Below, in pieces: positions 1 through 7,842 of a DNA stretch of 16,092 bases (position 1 is the stretch's first letter; the number at the start of each line of letters is the position of its first letter). The stretch is taken from positions 1 to 16,092 of the forward strand of contig DENA01000025.1 in the NCBI GenBank assembly GCA_002359465.1, given 5' to 3'. This DNA is from Ruminococcaceae bacterium UBA2656. GTDB lineage: Bacteria > Bacillota > Clostridia > Oscillospirales > Acutalibacteraceae. A program made the position numbers and the translations under genes. Below the pieces are notes generated by a model. It saw nothing but the letters and a program-made list of their open reading frames with translations. It was not told the origin of the DNA and did not search any database.

Positions 1-1552
<1,552 letters not shown>

Positions 1553-1613
1553 CTAAGGCACCTTCCCATAACTTTGGTTTTCCGGCTCATGCCGTATTAC
1601 CATCTATGCTCCT

Positions 1614-1619
1614 ATCATA
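1614..1619 (-). promoter_or_regulatory. Candidate extended -10 of the glpK promoter
   Basis: On the minus strand this reads TATGAT preceded by TGC, an extended -10 arrangement. No good -35 lies 16-18 bp upstream, which would fit an activator-dependent promoter. The start of transcription would fall near 1607, giving a leader of about 110 nt that includes the 1524-1541 inverted repeat. Moderate-to-low certainty. Confidence 0.35.
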
Positions 1620-1687
1620 GCACTGCAAAATGATTTTGTATTTAGACAATTCCCGTTTTTTGTTTAGATTTGATAATTATTATATGT

Positions 1688-1741
1688 TTGAATCATTTTT
1701 TTTGGTCATTGTTGTGTATGATGCTAATTGAATCATTCAAT
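1688..1741. promoter_or_regulatory. TTGAATCAT repeats, candidate TetR-family binding region
   Basis: TTGAATCAT occurs at 1688-1696 and again at 1728-1736. The second copy is part of a perfect 15-bp palindrome, ATTGAAT-C-ATTCAAT, at 1727-1741. The same 9-mer appears on the opposite strand at 2489-2497, over the -35 of the tetR promoter. The positions, about 85 and 127 bp upstream of the proposed glpK transcription start, suit an activator. Binding by the adjacent TetR-family protein is inference. Confidence 0.45.
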
Positions 1742-1803
1742 GCTTCCATAAAAGATTCATAATATTTGGCAATAATGAATATTTATTTTTTAAATACAAC
1801 AAA

Positions 1804-1830
1804 AAATCCCGTACACTGCGTACGGGATTT
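1804..1830 (-). terminator. Intrinsic terminator after the TetR-family gene
   Basis: Perfect 11-bp stem (AAATCCCGTAC at 1804-1814 with GTACGGGATTT at 1820-1830), a 5-nt loop and a run of six T on the minus strand. It starts a few bases past the tetR stop codon and separates tetR from glpK. Confidence 0.9.
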
Positions 1831-1832
1831 AA

Positions 1833-2396
1833 TCAAATCGCTATTCGTTTTTGCTTTTCCGTGCCGTGATAAACCATTCGGAGCAAAGCCTTTATTTTTG
1901 AAATCACATAGGCCTCGTCTTCCGGCATTCCGCGGCTGACCCACTGTATGCCGTAATTCACGAACGCGGTTGTAAAAAAATCAACAAGAAAATCCGCATC
2001 GTCTTTGCTTATGTATTTACAATTTTCAAGATCGATGCCCAGTTTTTCAACCCAGGTGTGCACAACGGGCTGTAAAAAAACCTCCATGTACTCTTTTTTA
2101 ATGGAGCGGATGGTATTTCTGCAAAATGCACGGTTGGCCTTACAGTACCGCATGATTTGCACCACTGCCGTTTCCCACTGCTCATCCTGTTCCTCCACCA
2201 CTTCGTTAAAAATATCGTTATGATAAATCCAACTCAGGAGCTCGTACATATCCTTAAAGTGATAATAAAATGTCTGTCGGTTTAATCCGCAATTGCTCGT
2301 TACATTCTGGACGGTAATTTTGTTGAACGGGGTCCGGCCCATTAGCTCTTTTAAAGAATTTGCAAGCTGTTGCTTTGTCTGCGATGCATACTCCAT
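1833..2396 (-). CDS. TetR/AcrR-family regulator, DhaS-like
   Basis: A 187-residue DNA-binding regulator. I place the start at the ATG at 2396 because GGAGGAAATAGC stands directly before it; an in-frame extension to 2456 (20 more residues) has no such site. The N-terminal helix-turn-helix is clear: KITVQNVTSNCGLNRQTFYYHF, with the YYHF recognition-helix end typical of TetR proteins. The C-terminal half looks like the TetR_C_8 type found in DhaS, the activator of dihydroxyacetone kinase genes in lactic acid bacteria. The next gene in transcription order is glycerol kinase, so control of glycerol use is likely but not shown. A 9-mer shared by its own promoter and the glpK upstream region supports autoregulation plus glpK control. 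The family call is firm; the DhaS-like subtype and its target are inference. Confidence 0.85.
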   Translation of the reverse strand: MEYASQTKQQLANSLKELMGRTPFNKITVQNVTSNCGLNRQTFYYHFKDMYELLSWIYHNDIFNEVVEEQDEQWETAVVQIMRYCKANRAFCRNTIRSIKKEYMEVFLQPVVHTWVEKLGIDLENCKYISKDDADFLVDFFTTAFVNYGIQWVSRGMPEDEAYVISKIKALLRMVYHGTEKQKRIAI

Positions 2397-2467
2397 GCTA
2401 TTTCCTCCATTTTTACATTCAACTGTTTTAGCAAAATAGATAAAACAAGCACTCACCCATAATGTAT

Positions 2468-2497
2468 ATTATACTATATAACAGGATTATGATTCAA
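2468..2497 (-). promoter_or_regulatory. Promoter of the TetR-family gene
   Basis: On the minus strand: -35 TTGAAT (2492-2497), 18-bp spacer, -10 TATAAT (2468-2473). The -35 lies inside TTGAATCAT (2489-2497), the same 9-mer found twice upstream of glpK, so a protein bound there would block RNA polymerase. Confidence 0.65.
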
Positions 2498-2558
2498 GAG
2501 TAATTTTATTATGGAAGAAAGCGGACAGCACGTGGTTCCCGGCTTATTCTGCTATTTT

Positions 2559-3134
2559 TTAATGGGAATGAAAGCGACGGCGCGGCCTGTCAATCGTACC
2601 CGTTAAAACCAGAGCGACAAAACAGGCGATCCCCAGACCCAGCAAGATATCCCCAACGCTGATAAATCCCCCGATATGCGGAATGGGTATGGGAATGATA
2701 TCGCCCAGAAAATAAAGTCTGGCGCCGCCTGAAGCGATAAAATAATTTGCCTTTCTTGCATACACGGCCTCTGCGGTCATACCGGGATACATGGCAAGTG
2801 CCTGCACGGAAACCGGCATACGGAAATGATTACAGACGATGACCAGCAGATTGCAGAGCGTGCCCGCCCCGGCTAAAGCGACCGCCGGCCGTCTGTTTCG
2901 GTTCAGAATCAAAAAGATAATGATGCACAGATAGCTCAGGCCGGTGAAAAGCCAGGGGACTTTCGCCGCAAAAGCCGGAAAATAGGAAAACGGAAGTTCT
3001 GCCAGCAGTCCCGCAACAGGAAGCCACAGGCCCCGGATGGAGGCAATATTTCCATATTGCATTTTTACGCCTCTGCTGTAATTCACGGCAACGGCAATAA
3101 GGATGCCCGCCAGCACAAAAAGAAATAAAACCAT
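2559..3134 (-). CDS. DUF5317 family membrane protein
   Basis: A 191-residue integral membrane protein of unknown function. Hydrophobic segments lie at the N-terminus (VLFLFVLAGILIAVAV), at LWLPVAGLLAELPF, at WLFTGLSYLCIIIFLIL and near the C-terminus (VGDILLGLGIACFVALVL). Conserved DUF5317 features are the NRNRRPAVALAGAGTLCNLLVIVCNHFRMPV stretch, LYFLGDIIPIPIP and ISVGDILLGLG (quoted residues are consecutive parts of the protein). I choose the ATG at 3134, 19 bp after the HD-GYP stop, because GGAG sits 7 nt upstream and the hydrophobic start then matches the family; an upstream ATG at 3173 would overlap the HD-GYP gene by 20 bp and has a weak ribosome binding site. It is the last gene of the HD-GYP operon. 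Its role is unknown; location next to a cyclic-di-GMP enzyme is the only hint. Confidence 0.8.
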   Translation of the reverse strand: MVLFLFVLAGILIAVAVNYSRGVKMQYGNIASIRGLWLPVAGLLAELPFSYFPAFAAKVPWLFTGLSYLCIIIFLILNRNRRPAVALAGAGTLCNLLVIVCNHFRMPVSVQALAMYPGMTAEAVYARKANYFIASGGARLYFLGDIIPIPIPHIGGFISVGDILLGLGIACFVALVLTGTIDRPRRRFHSH

Positions 3135-3153
3135 TATCAATCTCCGGATTCCA

Positions 3154-4446
3154 TTAAATTTCACCCTTTTCATGAAGGGCGTCCAAAAACGCGGAAACCA
3201 CCTTGGGATGAAATTGTTTTCCGCTTTCTTCCTTTAAAATTTCAACCACCTGTTCCACCGGCATGCTCGCACAGTAAGGTCGGTTGCTGGTCATGGCGTC
3301 GTAAGCGTCGGCGGCACCGATGATATAGACCGCCGTGTGAATTTCGTCCCCCTTCGTATGATCCGGATATCCGCCGCCATCATACCGCTCGTGATGATGA
3401 AGAATGGCTTCGCGAACGGCGTCGTTCAGCTTTACATTTTTTAAAATGGACGCGCTGATCTGGGGATGCGTCATAATCACTTCCCGTTCTTCGGGAGTAA
3501 GCGGTCCGGGTTTGTTCAATATTTTTTCATCAATGCCGATCTTGCCGATGTCGTGCAGCAAAGCAGCGACCTTGATTTCTTCTATTTCATTTGGGTGATA
3601 ATGCATTTTGCGGGCAATCATTTCGGCATATTCTTCCACGCGGTGAGAATGTCCCTCCGTATATTTATCCTTCGCCTCCAGCGCGGCCGTCAGCGTTTTT
3701 ACCATATTGTAATAATTCTTTTTTGCATCCAGATACAGAACAAAGCTGTACCGCGCAAGAAGCAGCGGCAGCATAATGAAAAGAACCAGATATACTCCGT
3801 TCTCCATAGTAAGAATTCTTGCAATGAAATAGGCAATCGGCGCAGACGCCGCCATGTTCGGCAGAAATTCCCACAAATTTTTTAAAAGGGTAGGAAAAAA
3901 GGCGCCTTGGCCGTTTAAAGAAAACAGCAGCAACAAAAGGCCGCAATTCAAAAGGATGAAGGAAAATGCAGACAATATCAAGGGCAGCAAAATCTGTGGC
4001 AACAAGAAACCCCCAACGATACCTCCCGCCTTTTGATACAGCACTCCCGAAAGAAAAACCGAAATTGTATAATTTCCGGCATTGAAGGCCGTTTTAATCG
4101 GCGGCCGGTTAAAGATATGGTTATAAGTTTTCTCCCCTGTGTTTGATGGCGTAACAATAAAGGGCATGCTGATAAGAACCATGGCTGCGGAAAAAAAAGG
4201 TCCAAAACAAAAAATGGATGCCAGATTGCATACAAACGACATGTCGATGGTATAATCATCCCGGATATAGATCGGCAGGCAACGGCAGACAATATATAAA
4301 AAGGATAACACACAAAACTGAGCCAACCTTTGTTTGACATCAGCACTAGTAAAAAGGTCTTTGAAATATATATATACACAGTATGAGCCAAGCGAGATTC
4401 CGACTGCTGAGATGAAATAAGCGTATATTTTTGAAGAACGGCTCAT
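3154..4446 (-). CDS. Membrane-anchored HD-GYP phosphodiesterase
   Basis: A 430-residue protein with an N-terminal membrane region (about six to seven hydrophobic segments between residues 8 and 235) and a C-terminal cytoplasmic HD-GYP domain (about 248-425). HD-GYP enzymes hydrolyse cyclic di-GMP, some also cGAMP. The metal and signature residues are present: the His in EGHSHRVEEY (266), the HD pair in LLHDIGKIGI (298-299), the His in MTHPQISA (327), HHHERYDGGGYP (350-361, with the GYP triad at 359-361) and the Asp in GAADAYDAMTSNRPYC (380). An intact active site argues for real activity. The start has AAGGAGG 7 nt upstream. The membrane half resembles no sensor family I can name and may detect a membrane signal. 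It lies between a 25-residue peptide gene and DUF5317, probably all in one transcript. Confidence 0.93.
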   Translation of the reverse strand: MSRSSKIYAYFISAVGISLGSYCVYIYFKDLFTSADVKQRLAQFCVLSFLYIVCRCLPIYIRDDYTIDMSFVCNLASIFCFGPFFSAAMVLISMPFIVTPSNTGEKTYNHIFNRPPIKTAFNAGNYTISVFLSGVLYQKAGGIVGGFLLPQILLPLILSAFSFILLNCGLLLLLFSLNGQGAFFPTLLKNLWEFLPNMAASAPIAYFIARILTMENGVYLVLFIMLPLLLARYSFVLYLDAKKNYYNMVKTLTAALEAKDKYTEGHSHRVEEYAEMIARKMHYHPNEIEEIKVAALLHDIGKIGIDEKILNKPGPLTPEEREVIMTHPQISASILKNVKLNDAVREAILHHHERYDGGGYPDHTKGDEIHTAVYIIGAADAYDAMTSNRPYCASMPVEQVVEILKEESGKQFHPKVVSAFLDALHEKGEI

Positions 4447-4499
4447 ATGTACCTCCTTCTATATGAAAAAATCAGGTCTGCAAAGCTATGAATTAATAG

Positions 4500-4577
4500 T
4501 TATGCCCAAGAGAAACCTGCGCCAGCAGTCACTATTACAGAAAGTATGGATACTAATGCAAATAGGACTTTTTTCAT
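4500..4577 (-). CDS. 25-residue hydrophobic peptide, unknown function
   Basis: A short reading frame starting at the ATG at 4577, preceded by GGAGG with 9-nt spacing, and stopping at 4500. The product begins MKKVLFALVSILSVIV and ends TAGAGFSWA: a positively charged start followed by one hydrophobic helix, as in a signal peptide or a single-pass microprotein. It lies 53 bp upstream of the HD-GYP start and downstream of the 210-residue gene, so it is probably co-transcribed with both. It has no Cys or Pro near its end, so it does not look like a complete AgrD-type autoinducer. It could be a membrane microprotein acting on the HD-GYP sensor region, a secreted signal, or a leader peptide translated for regulation. 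Coding is likely from the ribosome binding site; function is unknown. Confidence 0.55.
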   Translation of the reverse strand: MKKVLFALVSILSVIVTAGAGFSWA

Positions 4578-4578
4578 C

Positions 4579-4632
4579 GATATAGCCCTCCGTAAAACAG
4601 ACTCTGTTCTCCGCTAATAAACAGGCTATATC
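4579..4632 (-). promoter_or_regulatory. Stem overlapping the peptide's ribosome binding site
   Basis: In the transcript GATATAGCC (4632-4624) pairs perfectly with GGCTATATC (4587-4579), the spacer between ribosome binding site and start codon of the 25-residue peptide; two G bases of the GGAGGG site are included. Inside the loop is another perfect inverted repeat, AACAGA-G-TCTGTT (4608-4596). When folded it should hinder translation start, as in riboswitch- or temperature-controlled leaders. I could not match it to a cyclic-di-GMP riboswitch consensus. Confidence 0.45.
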
Positions 4633-4686
4633 CGCTACGCTTATGAAATCTGGCTGCAAACCTGATTTTTTTCCGAATTTAATGCG

Positions 4687-5319
4687 CTAGGTATTGGAGA
4701 TTTTGCGGTTCAGCGCATCCAGTGTGGCTTTTACGACCGCAGACCCCGAGTCATCCCCGACAAAGGAACTGCCCAGAAAACGCTCCACACTGTCCTGAAT
4801 TTTTACCGCGATGCACACGGCGATTGCTTTTTCTCCTGTAAGGTCAAATATCTTTACATCTATTGGTGAAAGCATCATAACCGGCTCTATAAAATTAGAA
4901 ACCGCATTTAAAGTTGCCTGACAGACCATTTTATTGACTTCCATGCTGTCATTCAGAGCGGAGGCTTCCCCGCTGAAGGTTGATTCGCCGTCGCAAAGGG
5001 TGACGGAAGCCGTGGAACGGTTCTTGTTTTTTGAAATACTGATCTCTTCAAAAACGAGCCTGTCCCTTATCTTCGTGCTGCTTTCCGAAGGAATCTGCGC
5101 AATGCTGATCAGCTTGTGGTCAATGGCCGTACCAAACTGGACAAGAATGGCGGACTGTATGTCGCGCGCAATTTGTTTTGGCGAGCGGCTCGTATCGGAC
5201 AGCACATGAATTTCGGTAATTACATCGTCGGACAGAATGATACTGGACTTTATAACCCCCGGCAGCTTGTCTATCAGACTGGAATATTCTTTTACCAGTG
5301 TGCTTTGATTGTTCTCCAT
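4687..5319 (-). CDS. Uncharacterised 210-residue protein
   Basis: Cytoplasmic, with no signal peptide or membrane segment. I cannot assign a named domain. The first half (about residues 25-80) reads as an alternating strand-helix-strand module: EIHVLSDTSRSPKQIARDI, then QSAILVQFGTAIDHKLISIAQI. The second half (about 95-205) has two strand-rich parts around SVTLCDGESTFSGEA and KAIAVCIAVKIQDSVERFLG, each followed by a helix such as MVCQATLNAVSNFIEPV, as if two related units were joined. GGGAGG lies 8 nt before the start. A consensus promoter at 5414-5442 makes it the first gene of the operon leading to the 25-residue peptide, HD-GYP protein and DUF5317 protein. I recall similar proteins beside clostridial HD-GYP genes, but this is memory, not a search. 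Function unknown. Confidence 0.75.
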   Translation of the reverse strand: MENNQSTLVKEYSSLIDKLPGVIKSSIILSDDVITEIHVLSDTSRSPKQIARDIQSAILVQFGTAIDHKLISIAQIPSESSTKIRDRLVFEEISISKNKNRSTASVTLCDGESTFSGEASALNDSMEVNKMVCQATLNAVSNFIEPVMMLSPIDVKIFDLTGEKAIAVCIAVKIQDSVERFLGSSFVGDDSGSAVVKATLDALNRKISNT

Positions 5320-5413
5320 TTGAGAACCTCCCGTATTGTAAAAACTGTGCAGAAATATCTGACCATCTGCGTCTATATGATTTGATAAAACTGTTTTCTA
5401 CATATTCGTCTAA

Positions 5414-5442
5414 ATTATATTAAATTCCATTCTGATTATCAA
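5414..5442 (-). promoter_or_regulatory. Strong sigma-A type promoter of the HD-GYP operon
   Basis: On the minus strand: -35 TTGATA (5437-5442), 17-bp spacer, -10 TATAAT (5414-5419). This is the best promoter match in the window. It lies downstream of the terminator at 5492-5522 and gives a leader of about 85 nt before the 210-residue gene. Confidence 0.75.
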
Positions 5443-5491
5443 TGCCTTTTGGAAAATTTTTGAAATTTTATTAATAAAAACATATAAAAAA

Positions 5492-5522
5492 GCATCCCGC
5501 AGGGAAAAAATGTGCGGGATGC
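5492..5522 (-). terminator. Intrinsic terminator after the zinc-ribbon gene
   Basis: Perfect 10-bp stem, GCATCCCGCA (5492-5501) with TGCGGGATGC (5513-5522), an 11-nt loop and a T-run on the minus strand just past the stem. It lies 70 bp after the stop codon of the 141-residue membrane protein and insulates the promoter at 5414-5442. Confidence 0.88.
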
Positions 5523-5592
5523 GTGTCTTTCATAATTCAATTTTCCTGCGGAAATTGTCGGTACGGTTTCCGAAATGTCAAGCTGCCGCATA

Positions 5593-6018
5593 TTACGTCT
5601 TTTTAACAAACTCGGTTCTGCAAACCGGGCAGGTAATACTGATTCTCCCTTTTCCCTTCGGGACACGCAGGGTATTGGAACAATGAGGGCATTTATAATA
5701 CCGATGAGTTTTTTTGTCCTTCATCTTGTAAGAGGTATTGCGTATCCAGGTTCTTAGCTGATAGAACGTGCGGCGGAACCATTCACGAACCGGGCCCCAC
5801 CATTTTAAAAAGCGGCTGTTTTCCTGATAGCGCCTGCTGATATCTCTTGACAGTATCCTGTAAAAACAAAAGACAAGCGGAATCCATGCAACCAAGGTTA
5901 AAACCGGAAGCCTGATAAGCTGTCCTGTAAAAGAAAGCAGCATATAAAGCACCATCAGCGCAATGGACAGCTGGTCTGCGCCGTATCTACCCATCATCAT
6001 TCTTCTGAACCAGTCCAT
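5593..6018 (-). CDS. Small membrane protein with C-terminal zinc ribbon
   Basis: A 141-residue protein with two hydrophobic helices (about residues 17-34 and 36-55), a basic, aromatic linker (about 56-107) and a C-terminal zinc ribbon with two CxxC pairs: CPHC at 110-113 and CPVC at 130-133. The zinc part is likely cytoplasmic and may bind nucleic acid or another protein. Several membrane-tethered zinc-ribbon proteins of unknown function exist in Clostridia, and I cannot name a specific family. AAGGAG lies about 10 nt before the start. It has its own -10 element at 6080-6085 and a terminator behind it, so it is probably expressed alone or with read-through from the 350-residue gene upstream. 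The membrane/zinc architecture is seen directly; function is unknown. Confidence 0.8.
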   Translation of the reverse strand: MDWFRRMMMGRYGADQLSIALMVLYMLLSFTGQLIRLPVLTLVAWIPLVFCFYRILSRDISRRYQENSRFLKWWGPVREWFRRTFYQLRTWIRNTSYKMKDKKTHRYYKCPHCSNTLRVPKGKGRISITCPVCRTEFVKKT

Positions 6019-6079
6019 AAATCATACTCTCCTTCATTGTTGCGGCAGCAGAGAGAACCCTGCGCGCTGCAATAATATG

Positions 6080-6085
6080 ATTATA
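6080..6085 (-). promoter_or_regulatory. Candidate -10 for the zinc-ribbon gene
   Basis: TATAAT on the minus strand, about 62 bp upstream of the start codon. No good -35 match lies 16-18 bp further upstream, so the promoter is weak, factor-dependent or a chance match. Confidence 0.35.
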
Positions 6086-6118
6086 CCGCATCTGGATGGA
6101 AAATATCTGAATGAAACG

Positions 6119-7171
6119 TTAACTTTTGCTGTCCTGCCGGGCAAACTGCAGCCCCGGCGTTCCGACCAGTTCGGAAAGCACCGTATTGTGGAGGTCGGCC
6201 GTCCCGCCGCCGGCAAGGCGCACCGTCCCGTCCGTGCCGACGGTTACATCCGTTCCGCACAGAATTGCATTGCTGATATAACGTTCGTCGCGGTTCAGGT
6301 CAAATACGAACAGCGGCTCGCCCTTCTTGCCGCGTTTGGAACACACGTAGCTGTAAATCCGGCCTTCCAGTTCCTGATTGCCGGTGTCGGAGTTGACATA
6401 ACAGCCAAAAAGACAGCCGCAGTTGATCATCCGTTGTCTGAATTCATCCGACATCAGCCACTGCGCATTTTCCTCCGTATAACGGACGTGAAAACCGTAA
6501 AAACATTTCCCCTCGTGAAGCTGCCGCAGCGCACAGCTCTCCTCGTCCTCCCCGCACCCAGCGGACATATCGACCGAAAAAATCAGATTCGGCGTTTTCA
6601 GCATCTGCTCTTTATGACGGTCAAAAATAAAGCCCGGTACCACCGCGGCAAAAAAGCTGCATTCTTCATGGTTTCGGCAAAGCTCCAGAAGCTGGCCGAG
6701 CCGTTCGACAGCGTCTTCCATTTGAAAAACGAAGGTATAAATGCCAAGGGAAACGGCGTCTGAAACAATCTTCTCCATCTGGGGCAGTCCCAAAGAATTT
6801 TTGTCATTGAAGCTGAAGTCAAAGCGCAGCAGCCACGGAATGTCTTTTTTTGCGGCGGCCTCCTGAGCACGAAGCACTTCAGAGCCGTAATTCAAACCGG
6901 TGTAGCCGAAATTCAAGCTTACGGTTTTGATGGTCGCGGCGTCGACATTCCGGATCATATTCAAAATCAGTTCATTATAAGGATTATCCGGGTCTTTTAA
7001 AACCTCGTGCGCAATTTCAAAGAAACGTTTCTGGGCGGGTGTTTTTGAAAAATTATCGCCCATATCCGCCAGGTTGCGGATACTGCGGCGGGAGTCTTCC
7101 TGTATGTCCCGGATTGCCTTTTCAATCACGACCCCCACAGCCGTGCGCATCATTTTATGTCTAAATTCCAT
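6119..7171 (-). CDS. Uncharacterised 350-residue protein, TIM-barrel-like
   Basis: A cytoplasmic protein I cannot assign firmly. Alternating strands and helices (TIKTVSLNFGY at 80-90, IPWLLRFDF at 111-119, LGIYTFVFQMEDA at 142-154, CSFFAAVVPG at 171-180, LIFSVDMS at 196-203, FYGFHVRYT at 224-232) suggest a (beta/alpha) barrel read-out like that of radical SAM proteins, but no CxxxCxxC cluster motif is present. The C-terminal part (FVFDLNRDERYISNAI, then GTDVTVGTDGTVRLAGG) recalls the end domain of SPASM-type enzymes. Cys residues cluster at 206-223 and 251-257 (NCGCLFGC). GGAG lies 8 nt before the start. It follows the terminator of the sugar operon, so it is a separate unit. Barrel fold is inference; a cofactor-less radical-SAM relative is one option, an unrelated barrel enzyme another. 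Confidence 0.6.
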   Translation of the reverse strand: MEFRHKMMRTAVGVVIEKAIRDIQEDSRRSIRNLADMGDNFSKTPAQKRFFEIAHEVLKDPDNPYNELILNMIRNVDAATIKTVSLNFGYTGLNYGSEVLRAQEAAAKKDIPWLLRFDFSFNDKNSLGLPQMEKIVSDAVSLGIYTFVFQMEDAVERLGQLLELCRNHEECSFFAAVVPGFIFDRHKEQMLKTPNLIFSVDMSAGCGEDEESCALRQLHEGKCFYGFHVRYTEENAQWLMSDEFRQRMINCGCLFGCYVNSDTGNQELEGRIYSYVCSKRGKKGEPLFVFDLNRDERYISNAILCGTDVTVGTDGTVRLAGGGTADLHNTVLSELVGTPGLQFARQDSKS

Positions 7172-7368
7172 TCTTTACGCTCCGTTTGCAAACTGATATT
7201 TTTCACAGCAGTTCCGCTTACGGACGCGGAATATCATGTCTTCCTCGTCTGGGCGGGAAAGCTGAAATGCCGATAATATAAATATAAAATAGATGCCGGA
7301 AGAATAAAATAGACAGTTTTATTTTTTGTCCTGTTTTTCGACAAATCAGCGAATATGTCTAAAATTGA

Positions 7369-7406
7369 AAAGTATCCGGCACGCCGAGGCAGTGACCGGA
7401 TACTTT
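7369..7406 (-). terminator. Intrinsic terminator closing the sugar-transport operon
   Basis: Perfect 11-bp stem, AAAGTATCCGG (7369-7379) with CCGGATACTTT (7396-7406), a 16-nt loop that can pair further, and a T-rich tail (TTTTCAATTTT) on the minus strand. It begins 20 bp after the stop of the RbsD-like gene. The rest of the gap up to 7171 holds a 6-9-6 inverted repeat (7325-7345) and AT-rich sequence, with no gene I can support. Confidence 0.88.
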
Positions 7407-7426
7407 ATAAAAATTGTATTTGCTTA

Positions 7427-7825
7427 TCAGGTAAAAACACAGCCCGCCCTTAAAACAACATTGGAGAAAGGAGTGAATTCGCCGGTACGTATGGCAAATT
7501 TACAGTCCTGCGTGGATTTTTTCAAATCCGTATGGGGCAGTTCTTCATGGGGAATCCCGCTGAGCTGCTCCGCCAAAAGCGCGTAAGTGGCGGGGTTCAC
7601 CGTTTTTGTGTCCTCCGAAATGGAGTAAAACTCGATTTTGGTTTCGGCAAGCACACATTTGAGCACCTGCTCAAATGTCGGTACGCCCCCTGTCAGAGCC
7701 AAATCAACAATCGGCACCCCTTTTGGTACGGGCATGCCCGCGTCGCCGATCAGAAAAGTGTCTGTATGCCCCAGTCCTGCAATGTACTGCATCAGCTGGG
7801 CATTCAAAATTCCTGTTTTTTTCAT
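7427..7825 (-). CDS. rbsD: RbsD-like D-ribose pyranase (sugar mutarotase)
   Basis: RbsD-family enzymes interconvert pyranose and furanose forms of ribose, supplying the form the kinase uses. The 132-residue product matches the usual 131-139. Signature parts are MKKTGILNAQLMQYIAGLGHTD (start), with catalytic His20, IGDAGMPVP with Asp28, PHTDLKK with His98, and the C-terminal IRTGEFTPFSNVVLRAGC. At residue 120 the family usually has Tyr (TPYAN) and this protein has Phe (TPFSN), which may alter sugar contact. I use the ATG at 7825 because GGAGGG stands just upstream; the frame continues to 8098 only inside the permease gene. Last gene of the operon, 17 bp after rbsC and before a terminator. Family firm; ribose as the true substrate is not certain because no ribokinase gene accompanies it. 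Confidence 0.92.
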   Translation of the reverse strand: MKKTGILNAQLMQYIAGLGHTDTFLIGDAGMPVPKGVPIVDLALTGGVPTFEQVLKCVLAETKIEFYSISEDTKTVNPATYALLAEQLSGIPHEELPHTDLKKSTQDCKFAIRTGEFTPFSNVVLRAGCVFT

Positions 7826-7842
7826 CAAGACCCTCCATTCTG

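Larger units (their letters stand above)
4466..4671 (-). other. Long-range inverted repeat enclosing a small peptide gene
   Basis: In the minus-strand transcript, AAAAAATCAGGTTTGCA (4671-4655) can pair with TGCAGACCTGATTTTTT (4482-4466) over 17 bp; the only non-Watson-Crick pair is a G-U. The enclosed segment of about 170 nt holds a second nested stem and the 25-residue reading frame. The 3' arm ends just before the HD-GYP ribosome binding site. This may be a structured leader controlling the HD-GYP gene or a transcript-processing element. The flanks show no target-site duplication, so a mobile element is less likely. Confidence 0.5.

Noticed and set aside
4649..4672. Terminator-like hairpin with T-run on the plus strand
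   Set aside because: The 7-bp stem has an internal mismatch and no plus-strand gene ends there. The T-run is better explained as one arm of the long-range inverted repeat in the minus-strand transcript.
4579..4680. Cyclic-di-GMP (GEMM) riboswitch upstream of the HD-GYP gene
   Set aside because: I looked for the GEMM core elements and the usual tetraloop-receptor arrangement and found no match on either strand; only generic nested stems are present.
5963..6763. A 266-codon plus-strand frame
   Set aside because: It lies mostly opposite the 350-residue gene, which has a proper ribosome binding site and a plausible protein composition; the plus-strand product looks like a reverse-strand shadow.
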